Shown: positions 10,246-20,140 of the stretch, piece by piece | Position numbering within the stretch: position 1 is the stretch's first letter | Layout of the letters: every line of letters begins with the position of its first letter | NCBI GenBank assembly: GCA_033085395.1 | Contig: JANQBS010000381.1 | Span: 1 to 31,322, forward strand | Reading direction: 5' to 3' | DNA length: 31,322 nt | From: Xanthoparmelia taractica | Lineage: Eukaryota; Ascomycota; Lecanoromycetes; Lecanorales; Parmeliaceae | Translations under genes and position numbers: made by a program | Notes under the pieces: model-generated | Databases searched by the model: none | Told to the model about the DNA's origin: nothing | What the model saw: only the letters and a program-made list of their open reading frames with translations

Positions 10246-11063
10246 ATGGCCAAGTATGCCACCTCTCCCTCTCCCTCCCCTCCCCCACCCTACAAACCCC
10301 CAAGCTAACACGCCCTTCCACAACCAGCTACCTCGCCTCCATCTTCGGCACGGAGCAAGACAAAGTAAATTGCTCCTTCTACTACAAAATCGGCGCCTGC
10401 CGGCACGGCGACCGCTGCAGCCGCAAGCACGTCAAACCCTCGTACTCGCAGACCATCCTCCTGCCCAACCTGTACCAAAACCCGGCCTACGACCCAAAAA
10501 ACAAGATGAACCCGAGCCAGCTGCAGAACCACTTTGACGCCTTCTACGAGGACTTTTGGTGCGAAATGTGCAAGTACGGCGAGCCGGAGGAGGTCGTTGT
10601 TTGCGATAATAATAATGATCGTGCGTGTACCTTGCCCCTTCCCCATTGGCCCCTTATTTCCTTTCCCCCCAAAAACATAATACATCGAATGCTTTACGAA
10701 TGGAAGCGCACAAAAGCTGACTTCCCCCCCACAGACCTCATCGGCAACGTCTACGCGCGCTTCAAATACGAAGACTCGGCCCAAAAAGCCTGCGACGCCC
10801 TCAACAGCCGCTGGTACGCCGCCCGCCCCATCTACTGCGAGCTCTCGCCCGTGACCGACTTCCGCGAAGCCTGCTGCCGGCTCAACAGCGGCGAGGGCTG
10901 CGTCCGCGGCGGCTTCTGCAACTTCATCCACCGCAAGGAGCCGAGCGCGGAGCTGGAGCGGGAGCTGGAGCTGGGGACGAAGAAGTGGTTGAGGCAACGG
11001 GGCAGGGATGAGAGGAGCGTGACGAAGAGTCCGAGTCCGGAGCCGACGAGGAAGAGGTATTGA
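10246..11063 (+). CDS. U2 snRNP auxiliary factor small subunit (U2AF35/U2AF23 type)
   Basis: Three exons (10246-10253, 10328-10620, 10735-11063) encode 209 aa. Introns are 74 bp (gtatgc...accag, branch gctaac) and 114 bp (gtgcgt...cacag, branch gctgac). The first exon holds only MA and two bases of the third codon, giving MANYLASIFGTEQDKVNC. U2AF35 pairs with U2AF65 and reads the AG at 3' splice sites in the nucleus. Zinc finger 1 is C18-x8-C27-x5-C33-x3-H37. The U2AF-homology RRM spans roughly 40-145, with NVYARF at 105-110 and the heterodimer motif RWF present as RWY (126-128). Zinc finger 2 is C148-x7-C156-x5-C162-x3-H166, inside SPVTDFREACC...RGGFCNFIH. The tail is short and only weakly RS-like (SVTKSPSPEPTRKRY), closer to S. 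pombe U2AF23 than to animal U2AF35. Confidence 0.97.
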
Positions 11064-11483
11064 GGGGGTGGGGTAGCGGGTGGGTTTTTTATGGCATGAT
11101 GGCTGCAAAGGTTCATATCGTACGTAGCGTGTGGGTTTTTTCATGCCGAATGCGCTATCATTACAGCATTTTGACGGAAAAGCGAGGCGTTGAGTCGGTA
11201 GGCATCTGGCTCAAGAATATTCCATGTACTATAATCAGAAGTAAAAGATTCCATATTCTCCAACCCTTGATCAAATTATATATTCATCTCCCAACGACCC
11301 TTGCAAGCCATGTGTGTGTGTATCTATAATCCCCAAATCCCAACTCCCAAAGCCCACATCGCAGATGCGTCGCCTAATACCCAACCCCATGCGCCATGCT
11401 TTATATGACCCACCAGCGAGTCAGTAAAGCAGCGCTAAACGATAAATCCCCATCCATCATGTCTCGTGCAAAACAAGTGTCCC

Positions 11484-11515
<32 letters not shown>

Positions 11516-11529
11516 GGGGGAAAAGATCC
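11064..11529. other. Intergenic between convergent genes, 466 bp
   Basis: This holds the 3' ends of the U2AF gene (+) and the small membrane-protein gene (-). Apart from the GTCT microsatellite near its right end, a short gtgtgtgtgt run at 11311 and AT-rich stretches suitable for polyadenylation, nothing further is seen. Confidence 0.5.
11484..11516. repeat. (GTCT)8 microsatellite
   Basis: Eight perfect copies of a 4-bp unit plus one base. The tract starts 14 bases beyond the stop of the minus-strand membrane-protein gene and probably lies in its 3' UTR. It is expected to be length-polymorphic. Confidence 0.9.
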
Positions 11530-11966
11530 TCAGTTGTTCCCCCCACCGTGCTGAAACCAGTTATGGCTTCCCAGCCACGCAAAGATGGCAACCAGGATGC
11601 CGACGGCGACGAAGAAGCACAGCGAAATCATCCATATCCGCAGCCGATTGCGTTCGCGCTGTTTCTTTAACCAAGACTCGCTGTTTGCAAGGTCAGTACA
11701 TCGTGCTTCCTACGGATACGGCGGGGGGGGTCCGGTATAGTAGAGGAGGAAGGAAGGACGTACGTGTGTCTGAGCTCTGGCCGAGGGAGATGTGTGTGGG
11801 GGTGATGTTCTTGGGTTTGGGTTTGAGAGATGGAGGAAGATGGATAGATGCTTGTATCGCTTGTGTCGAGGGAGTCTCCCCGCACGGCGATAGCTGGGTA
11901 GAAGGTTTTGGGGTCGAAGTTTTTAAGGTGAACGGGATCATTAGGCCTCGCCATCGGGTATGGCAT
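11530..11966 (-). CDS. Small single-pass membrane protein, 117 aa, two exons
   Basis: On the minus strand, exon 1 (11966-11764) joins exon 2 (11680-11530) across an 83-bp intron with near-ideal signals (gtacgt donor, tactgac branch, aacag acceptor). The join preserves frame and yields 117 aa. The ATG at 11966 is preceded by an in-frame TGA 9 bases upstream. Residues 1-67 are polar, with a His/Pro/Gln-rich stretch at 48-63. Residues 69-83 are basic (ESWLKKQRERNRLR). One clear hydrophobic helix covers about 85-105 (MISLCFFVAVGILVAIFAWLG), with a short tail after it. By the positive-inside rule the N-terminus should face the cytosol. I do not recognise the family. Intron quality and the clean membrane helix argue that it is real; expression is unproven. 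Confidence 0.65.
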
Positions 11967-12988
11967 GATCGTTCAACCAAGGAGACCCAGATGCCCAGTT
12001 GAAAGGTGTGTCGACCACACGGAGAAAGCACTTGTTATGGGCAGGGGTATGCGGACAGGTCTCCGGTTGATAATATGCTCGCTTGATGGTGAGCTGACAA
12101 GAGTCCCGGTATTGTCAAGAGCTGGGCGCCGAGCAACGGTACTGCGGGAGACTGTGCTCGTACGAACGAATGTGGATGACAAGAAACAAGAAGCCCAGAA
12201 AGGGACGGGAAGATAACACACTCAAGTATCCCAGAGCAGAATATAACAGAAATGGCTTGATGAGAGGCTGAGAGCACGACAAACACGGAAGAATCATCAT
12301 GGCCAGCGATAGGCCCACATTAGTCAAATCGCTTGACACATACGCCTGTAATATTCAAGACCTGAGCACACTTGCCCACACGATCACAGTGGATGCTCAG
12401 CTGAATACTCAGCACATAAGAGCACCATTGGAAATCTGTTTTGTATTTTAATGAAACTTGAAAATAGTATAGCAGCTGGTTTCGAAGTAGCGGTCCATGT
12501 CGATTGGGGGCAACTCGAACTTTTGCTGCATTCGAGCCAATGAGGCCGGAGCGCGAGTCGGCTTCGCGTGGGATCCAAAGCTAGATCTACGATACCGGCC
12601 AACCTGAGTCGGTAATCGCGGCCAGTGTTATAACTGACGAAAGCAATCGAAGCGGTTACACCTGGCGTTCCTTGGCGTCTGCGGACCCTACATTGTCGTT
12701 GTATACGCGCCGCGATGCACTTTCGAGGGAATGATCACAGCGAGACTTCCAACGACATTTTTGTGTATTAGGAAGGAGATCATCGATCCTTCTCGGTCCA
12801 TTGGAGAATTCATCTGGGAGAGTTGTGTGCAGTAGAGTCAACCGCTATGACTTTGCCATATACCGCCAATCATGGGCCCAATGAACGCTGTAATTGGACT
12901 CTGTTCCAAGAGCTGTGCTTCGCTCCAGCAGCTTTGCTGGTGCACAGTCCTTGAACAGTCGCTGAGATTTCTTTCTCGAGAGTGATCT
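11967..12988. other. Intergenic, about 1.0 kb, with a possible unplaced minus-strand exon
   Basis: This lies between two minus-strand genes and contains the upstream region of the small membrane-protein gene. A minus-strand open stretch from about 12629 down to the stop at 12448-12450 encodes RYRRSSFGSHAKP, then LARMQQKFELPPIDMDRYFE, which looks protein-like. I could not find an upstream exon or a start for it. No other gene is supported. Confidence 0.4.
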
Positions 12989-14428
12989 TCATCCTCTTCT
13001 TTCCTTCTTCCTTCTGGACCGCTCCCTCTCTTCCATGTCCTCAAAGAATTCTCTTTCCAACTCATCCCTCAACCCGCCCAAATCTGGCGGTATGCGCTGC
13101 ATCTGTACACTTGGCGCTCCCTCAAGGTACCGCAATTGCTCCATTATCCCCATAACCACGCTTTCCAAGTACACCCTGCTGTTCTTGTTCTCATACCGAT
13201 TCAAGTCTAATTTGGGGAAAAGTGTCTTCTCGCTGCCAAAGTGTTCTAGAAAAGGAGTGTGAGCTGGAAGATTTGGATGCACCTCCGCGCCAATGCACAA
13301 GCTAGTCTCATAAGCCCATGCTTTGGCTACATTGCGTGGTGTGTACCCTCCGCCGCCGAGTACTAGCAGTGGCAAGCCGAATTTCTTAACAAACGCGACG
13401 CATGCGCCATGTGCTTTGATGTTGACGTTGAAGCAGCCAAGTCGGTCTCCACCAAGTGAGTCGGCACCACACTGAAGGACGATCGCTGTAGGCCTGTAGT
13501 GGCGCACACAAGGCCTCACTATGTCTTCGAAGAGTTTGATATATTGCGCATCCTCGATGCCGTCATGTAGGGGTACGTTGAGGGAATGATGAGCGCCAGG
13601 ACTCGCATTATTAAGAGGCCCAGTGTCGTCCAGCGCACCAGTACCAGGGAAGAACTCGGCTCTGTTGTACTTGTGGAATGAAAGTGTCATGACGCGATCT
13701 GTGGACCAGAAGGCTTGTTCGACGCCATCCCCATGATGGACGTCAATGTCAATGTAGAGAACTCGAGGATGATGAAGGAGTAGCTGAAGGATAGCGAGGA
13801 CAATGTCATTGATATAGCAAAACCCAGAAGCTTCGGTCTTTTTAGCATGGTGCAGCCCCCCTGACCAGTTGATGGCAATATCCGATTGGTGGTTTGTGAG
13901 CTTGCGGGCTGCGTCGAGAGAGCCTCCTGCATAAAGCGAGCAGTAATTATAGAGACCATCAAAAATCGGGCAGTCGTCACCAGTATTGTAAGCATATGTC
14001 TGGCTGTCCGGATCCCATGTGTTGTCTGATGGAGTGACTCTAAGCGTCGGGATTCAGCAGTGCAAAAACCAGACGGAAGGATGTCGCATTACTCACCTTT
14101 GTAAGAAGTCAATATAATCCCCACTGTGAAAGTCTTTCAGCTCTTGGCTTGAAGCCGCTCTAGGTGTGTAGATGTCCATTGCTTCATGCATGCCATAGGC
14201 CATGACAATCTTGTTTGTCAAAGTCAGTCGCCATGGCTTCATAGGGTGTTTCTGTCCAAAGTGCATCTGCTCCAATTCGGGATTGGCATGGTAAGAAACG
14301 GTGTATCCCTTTGGTCTTTTGATTCCATTGTTCCAGACCTCTCTTTGAATCTTTTCGTCAACGGTGAGTGTGGACGTTGTTCCAGGTTGTGGGTGTTTGT
14401 AGTCTTGAACTACGGAAGTCTTGGCCAT
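12989..14428 (-). CDS. hos2: Class I histone deacetylase, Hos2 type
   Basis: Exon 1 (14428-14097) joins exon 2 (14039-12989) across a 57-bp intron (gtgagt...cttag), giving 460 aa. Class I zinc-dependent deacetylases remove acetyl groups from histone lysines; Hos2 is the catalytic subunit of the Set3 complex and acts mainly on H3/H4 in transcribed genes. Visible catalytic features are the GGLHHAKK histidine pair (H174/H175), zinc ligands D210 and H212 (YIDIDVHHGDGV) and D304 (QCGADSLGGDRLGCF), and the transition-state tyrosine Y343 (LGGGGYTPRN). The N-terminus (YHANPELEQMHFGQKHPMKP) and the short acidic/basic tail, without the long Rpd3 C-terminus, favour Hos2 over Rpd3. The gene is divergent from the ING gene at 15087. 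Symbol given by family; filamentous fungi also use hosA. Confidence 0.93.
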
Positions 14429-15086
14429 ATCGCCTCCCTCTCGCGTCCCTTCCTTCTCTTGAATGAGATACAGCTTTTATCGGGACTTCTTGTTCCTCTC
14501 ATGTTCAGAAGGACGTGTCTGCTATTGTTGGAGGAGCGAGAAACACATTTCATAGAAGGATCTTCAAGAACGGATCTGAAAAGCAAGAACAACCGACATA
14601 CGCCTTACCCGAGGCTCGGCTCGTATTCCCCGGAGAAATCAGTGACTCTTGATCAGCAAAGAAATACAACACGACGACTGTCATCCGGAATCATCTCGAA
14701 AGGATATAAAATCATCTCATCAACACTACTTTTCATCGTTTCAACATCCAAGTAACACCGCAATTTCTGGAGGGACTATAGGAGATACAGGGCGATAAGA
14801 ATTCTTCAAGGTTGTTGCGACAGTTCTCTGGGGCAAACCCTACCTAGGCGGTAGGATAACTACAAACGGTGAAAAGGGGCAACATTGCTACGCAGGCACT
14901 CTTTGCTTGATCCCCCAAGTTTTCAAAAATACATCGGTGTCATATGGTGTTATTGGAATTCTATTTCTTTGATAACATTCTGGCTTGAACGATACTGTCT
15001 GAGGGAACTGGCCCTATTTGCTTAGAACTTTTGAAAGAAATATCCGAAAGACAAAGCAATTCTCTCCCCTCGTCATTTATTCGAGC
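14429..15086. promoter_or_regulatory. Divergent promoter region between the deacetylase and the ING gene
   Basis: The 658 bp separate two ATGs that point away from each other, so both promoters must lie here. No conserved operator could be recognised by eye. A short imperfect palindrome (ctacctaggcggtag) lies at 14842-14856. The minus-strand gene's leader is probably in 14429-14600. Confidence 0.5.
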
Positions 15087-16399
15087 ATGGCAATGGCAGA
15101 GGATGCAGCTTCTGTATTAGAGCAGTTCGTTCAAGATGGTAAATATCAAAAGACAAAAAAAGGTCACTTACCTATACAACACTAACACCCCCAAACAGTG
15201 GCGAACCTCCCCGCCGAAATCGCCCATCTTCTCGAAGAAATCCAAGCCAAAGATCGAGTCGTCCAAGAGTGCCGAAATGTCATCGCAACCCGCGACAGCA
15301 GCATTCAGAAATTCCTCAAGCTAAACGGAGCCGGTCAACCGAATCCCAAAGAAGAAGGCTATTGCAAAAACGTCATGGCCAACTTCGACAAAGCGCAAAT
15401 TGTCCAAGAGGAAAAAGTGGGCTTGAGCGAGAAGGCCGCCTTGCTGGTAAGTTTCCCTTTCCGTTCTCCTTTTCCAGCCAGCGAGAGGAGAACGTGCGCT
15501 TCTTACTGATACGGTCTCCTTCCCAGCTGGACCGCCAAATCAAACGCCTCGACTTCAAGATCCGCGATCTCCAAAACGAAGGCGCCATCCAGCCCGATCC
15601 GCAGCTCCCCTCACTTCTCAACAACCACACCCTCAGCACGCGCCTCCATCCTCTCTCCTCCGCAACCGCCGGCGGTCCAACCCCTCTGCACCCTCTGTCC
15701 GGGAACGCAGGCCCCTCCACCACCATCGCAAACAACCCCATCACTCGCCTCGTCCAGCCATCCGCATCCGCCCGGCAACCATCTCCACTGCAAACGACAG
15801 CCCCAGCCACCCATCTCAACCAAGCACGCAATGCGCATCGGTCTCCGTCGACCGATCCCTCGAAGCGCAGGCGATTAAACCCGCACCATCTTTCTATCCC
15901 GGCCACGTCGTCGTCGCTCCGTCAATCGTCCCTCGGCCCCGGCACCCCGAAAGCGGATCTCGCAGCCTCCCGCGGCAGCAGCGCAGGCCCAACACGCCCT
16001 GCTAACAAGAAACCACCGCATGGACGAGCCGGCGCACCGCCCCATCAACGCATCGGACATCTCAATCCCGCTGCGCCCAAGAAATCCAACGCCGCCGGGT
16101 CCCGACGCCGTGGGAACCAACACCATAAAAAATCTGGAACTCCACTATCGACCACCGGGGACGACGATAGCGTAATGGGGGATGAGAATGACGAGGATGT
16201 AGAGATGGAAGAAGGGGATGATGAGGGAGAGGGTGACGATAAGAAGTACTGTTTATGTCATAGTGTGAGTTATGGGAACATGGTTGCTTGTGATAATGAT
16301 GATTGCCCGAACGAGTGGTTCCATTGGAGTTGTGTGGCTGTAACCAAAGAGCCAGTTGGGAAGTGGTATTGTCCGGATTGTAGGAAAGGCAGGTCGTAA
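15087..16399 (+). CDS. ING-family PHD-finger chromatin protein (Yng2/Png1-like)
   Basis: Three exons, 15087-15138, 15199-15446 and 15527-16399, are separated by 60-bp and 80-bp introns (gtaaat...acag; gtaagt...ccag) and encode 390 aa. ING proteins tether acetyltransferase or deacetylase complexes to chromatin by reading H3K4me3; this N-terminus (VLEQFVQDVANLPAEIAHLL) looks most like the NuA4 subunit Yng2. The helical ING domain covers about 10-130. It is followed by a long S/P/T/A-rich linker, an acidic tract (about 310-338) and a C-terminal PHD finger with a complete Cys4-His-Cys3 set: C342, C344, C355, C360, H366, C369, C382, C385. Y341 and W364 sit where the methyl-lysine aromatic cage is expected. 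A Pho23-like role in Rpd3L cannot be excluded. Confidence 0.92.
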
Positions 16400-16731
16400 A
16401 GAGAGGGCTCTTTCTGGATGTTGTGAAAGTGGGGGGGGGGACTTTTGGGGTTTTGACTGGAGTTTTAGTATGGTATTTATTAAAGGGTAACTGACAGCAC
16501 ACAGAAAGGGACGAACTGAAACTTGGTTAAAAAGCAACTCAGTTCCTAGCTGTTTGTTAAAGGTGAAAATTTATTGAATGCACATGCCGTTCACACCACT
16601 ATGCTGTTCAATCGAGGGGAATTTGAGGAAAACATAGACCTCTTTTTAGCAAGCTTCGTGAATCTGCCACCAAGCCAAATGAAGACCTACAATGCCGTTG
16701 CTCTCATTACTCACTTACAGAGCGTGACTGT
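16400..16731. other. Convergent 3' intergenic region, 332 bp
   Basis: This lies between the stops of the ING gene (+) and the oxysterol-binding protein gene (-). It contains a G10 run at 16431-16440 and A/T-rich sequence suitable for polyadenylation on both strands. No gene is seen. Confidence 0.5.
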
Positions 16732-18754
16732 CTAATATCCTGGTGCATCGACGAACTCATCAAGATCACTCGTTTTCGTGTCAACGCGCTTGATCGGGTC
16801 ACCTGGCTGTAGTGGCGCTTGCATCTCTGGTGGTGCATTCGGCTGCAAATGCATTGGATCAGCTTGGCCTCCTGGCGCAGAAGTAATTGGGGCTGGGTTG
16901 GACTGGCCGAAATCGATCAGATCGTCATGGCCTGCCGTCTGCTGCTGCGGCTGACTTGATTGTCGTGACCCTTCTTGGCTTTGCTGGGAGGGGGAAGCCT
17001 TACTCTGCTCGTTGTGTCGTTGACCTCTGAGTATGGGAGCGATGGCGATGATCTGCTTGGTCTTTTCTTCGGGAGTAGCACCATCGCTAGCATTGTCAGG
17101 TCAGTTCAGCCGGAGGGATCAAGCTATACACTCACATATTCGCATCCAATATCCAATCCAGGTCTTCCTCTCCTTCTTCTGGTCCACCAGGCCCTCCGCG
17201 AACTGGTCGGAAAAGTTTTGGCTGCCACTCAATTCCCTGCTCCGCTCTCTTTGCGGTCTCGTCTCGTTGTCTATCTTCTACTTTCGACTTCTCCTCTGTC
17301 GCAGCGGTATGGTTTGATTCCTTGATCGCTATTACGGTCTTGAGCCACAGTCTTTGCGACTCCCGCTCGCCTTGTTCTTCGATTGATCGGACGATCGGCG
17401 GTGTGTGCTTTGCATGTGACGCATTGAAAAGAACTTCTTTATGACCCGTCTGCCCAAGTCAGCAGAGTCACGCCTTGAGGGTAACTCCTGGATCTTCGTA
17501 CCCTGACATCCTTCAGTACCATCTCGCCACTCCACATGCCTGATAGCTCGAATAATGTCTCTCCGGTCTTTTCGTTCTTTATAATCCCGCTTATTGCATT
17601 GTAAGTCCCGCCGAAGTATCCTTTGGTCTTGAACTCAATGTCTGCCATCAGGCCATTCTCGGGACATTTGATGAAACTGTGGTCGCCCAATTCGTATTTC
17701 ATCTTTCCGAACAAGATTCCACGCGCGTACATGTTCGGCTGGGTAAGGAAGCTAATTTGTAACTCATTGTCAGCGGTGCCAAGCATTGTCATGCGAGACC
17801 TGCATACTATCTCTCTCCACCTCGTGTTTTGCCCCGGTTCATAAATCGCAGGACACCCACACCCTCCATTAAACTCGCCGCTGAATTGCCCAAGAACTTA
17901 CTTCTCGGTTTCAGTGCTCCATCTATGCGTATGTTGTGTTCAGGCGCCATGAAGAAGTAGCTGGATTTTGGAGGGTGATGTGATGTTTGCTCTGATATGT
18001 AGTATCCTCGGGTGTGATCCGGATACTCCCAATAACAGGTGAATATTTCACCCAGAATCGGATTGAGAGGTTTCTTCACGCCCCTGCGGTTGTCTTCAGC
18101 CAGAAATTCCAACGTGCTTCTCATACCAGCCAAAGCCGACGTACGGTGGTTTGATATGCCAGCCACTCAGGTAAAATTTGACCACGGAAACGAAGCGCTG
18201 TGTTGGATCTTCGATTTCGGACATGGGAAGAAGAGTTTCAGGATGTGCCATAAAGCTATGGCAGATCATTAGAACTCATTTGAAACCAGAGGACCGAATG
18301 CATACTTCGTTATCCGTTCCAGCATAGATTTTGGTTCTAGAATAAATGTAGGTAGGGTGACTTTGTTCAGATCCGCGCCTGGCCGTAATTGAGATATGAT
18401 ATGTGAGAGTACTACAAGCGAACGGCGCTTCAGTACTCGTACCCAAAGCCTTGACAGGCGACCAATCCGTAGTATAACTCTTTACTGACCATTTCCTTGA
18501 TCTGGCTCCACCACTAGAATTTGTCAGTAATGCTTGGTCGGAATAGACACTGAGGCGGTTCTCTGACCGGTTTCATCGTCACCGCCAGCAGCTTCCGCAG
18601 TCCCTTCGTCTGCCGACTTCCCTGTTCGATGGGCCGTCAGCTCCAATGCTTGATGGGAGCCACTAGCCGAGGTTAACACTGACTGCTCAGCGACAGGCGC
18701 CGATGATCGTCGCTGTGCTTGTGTAGGCCTAAAGGCATATTGAATGCTGTACCA
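16732..18754 (-). CDS. Oxysterol-binding protein homologue, Osh6/Osh7 type (5' exon missing from model)
   Basis: Eight in-phase exons on the minus strand: 18754-18568, 18513-18490, 18411-18306, 18255-18145, 18083-17808, 17751-17502, 17449-17136 and 17086-16732. They give 540 residues plus an unresolved N-terminus. The seven introns between them are 49-78 bp; most have a CTGA- or CTAA-type branch site. The lipid-binding ORD fold carries the Osh6-type lid/core LPTFILEPKSMLERIT (90-105), GVKKPLNPILGE (144-155) and the signature EQTSHHPP (174-181; EQVSHHPP is usual), followed by NMYARGILFGKM. Such proteins exchange phosphatidylserine for PI4P between ER and plasma membrane. After the ORD there is a Gln/Pro-rich tail ending in DLDEFVDAPGY, which resembles a VAP-binding FFAT motif. 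No ATG could be joined to exon 18754: the frame upstream closes at TAG, which is also the presumed acceptor (cgctag). Confidence 0.88.
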
Positions 18755-19210
18755 CTAGCGATGTCAGAAGCTGCCTCGAAGGGATGATGAGTGGATTAAG
18801 TCAAGGATAGAAAGAGCAGGAGCAGAGGAGTAACAGGCAAGGCACATATTATCTTTTAATGAGGCTTTAAAAGCAGGTAAAGACTCGGGCTTCCAAGTAA
18901 TCCGAAGAGTTGATCCGAGGTGGTAAGGCTTACAGCGGAAAGCAAGAAAATGACGTTCAGTGATCCGTCCTCGGCAACTGTCCCACTCGCGACTGCCCAC
19001 GATGACCGATCACATATCAATCACTATGATATTCTAAGAGTTTGTCCATGCAATATCTCTATGGAATGGCGTTGGCGACAAGTAAAAGTTGTTAGGCAAC
19101 ACAAGAAGCCAGAGCTAACATGCGAAAAGTCTTGGCACTTCAAGAAGACAGAAATCTGCCCCCAGCTTAGTGTGGTGCTCACCCGAGGATGCCGCTTTTA
19201 GGTGGCTGAG
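18755..19210. other. Upstream region of the OSBP gene, probable missing first exon and promoter
   Basis: Normal base composition up to about 19210, then abrupt transition to AT-rich repeat. The first coding exon of the OSBP gene should lie here on the minus strand. Candidate donors include gtaagc (minus, starting at about 18932). No ATG exon that enters 18754 in phase was convincing. Confidence 0.4.
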
Positions 19211-19756
19211 TGATAGAGAAATAACGCAGCACCCTTATTAGAGTGATCAATATCTTGGCCGAATAAGCATACTTATCTTTTATTCTTTTACTCATCTTAA
19301 TCTTAAATATAATCAAATATTCAAAAAAGCGTGCGCGCGCTCTTCGCGCTTTCTTATATAGTCTTATTTAGATAATCTCGAAGATAACTATCGTAATAAG
19401 ATATAAAGAAAAGCGATACGCCGCGATAATTACTATTATTATAATATTTATTCTCGACTTTCTTTTCTATTTTATATAATTATAAATTAAAAAAAAATAT
19501 TAATAAAAAAGCTTTTAAAGAGAATTAGAATTAATAATTATAAATAAAGAGTTTATTAGACGAAGAATAATATTAAAAATAATATAAAGTATATAAGAAA
19601 GACGCTAAAGAATTAGAATTAAATATTAAAATGTTACGAGAAGTAAATATAAATATCGATTCGATTTTATTTAAATATCTATATTAATTTAATCGAATAG
19701 ATAAATAAATAATATTAAGAAGAAGAAGAAGAAGAAGAAGCGCGATACGAGAGTAA
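19211..19756. repeat. RIP-like AT-rich tract at the left edge of the heterochromatin block
   Basis: TpA-rich with stops in every frame. It includes a CpG-rich island (gcgtgcgcgcgctcttcgcgc, about 19330-19350) and an (AAG)8 microsatellite at 19717-19740, which stops 16 bp short of the element B LTR. No coding remnant was recognised. Confidence 0.65.
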
Positions 19757-19932
19757 TGTTAGAACTGCAATTAGATTAAGTTAATAATAATGTGTAACGA
19801 ATAAATTAAGTCTAAGGAGAAACTATCTAGCTGGGAAGAAATATCTATAAGAAACGTTAAGGCTCGTAGGGGCTAGTCTCAATTGAGAAGATAAGTCGAC
19901 TTAATGTTATAGATCTATATAATCGTCACACT
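19757..19932 (-). repeat. 3' LTR of Gypsy element B, major part, interrupted by element A
   Basis: This is the reverse complement of the element A LTR from its end (tgttagaact here) to within 7 bases of its start. The missing 7 bases are found at 26369-26375 (cgtaata, an RIPed cgtaaca), on the far side of element A. Joined, the LTR is 183 bp. It is 25 bp shorter than A's because one copy of an internal direct repeat (around tagtYtcaattg) and its spacer are deleted. Confidence 0.85.
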
Positions 19933-20140
19933 TGTTACGAGTGTGACGACCACATAGACCTGTAACACCAAGTCGACTTATCTTTCCAATTGAGACTACG
20001 GCTTTCCTTTTCAATTGAAACTAGTTTCTATAGGCCTTGACGTTTCTTATAGATATTTCTTTCCAGCTAGATAGTTTCTTCTTAGACTTAATTTATTCGT
20101 TATACACTATTATTAATTTAATCTAATTGTAGTTCTAATA
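19933..20140 (+). repeat. 5' LTR of element A
   Basis: 208 bp, TGTTACG...CTAATA. It differs from the 3' LTR at about 24 positions by eye, all transitions, with no indels. Confidence 0.9.

Noticed and set aside
10305..11144. 279-codon open frame antisense to the U2AF gene
   Set aside because: Low-complexity Ala/Val/Arg product produced by G+C-rich third positions of the real gene.
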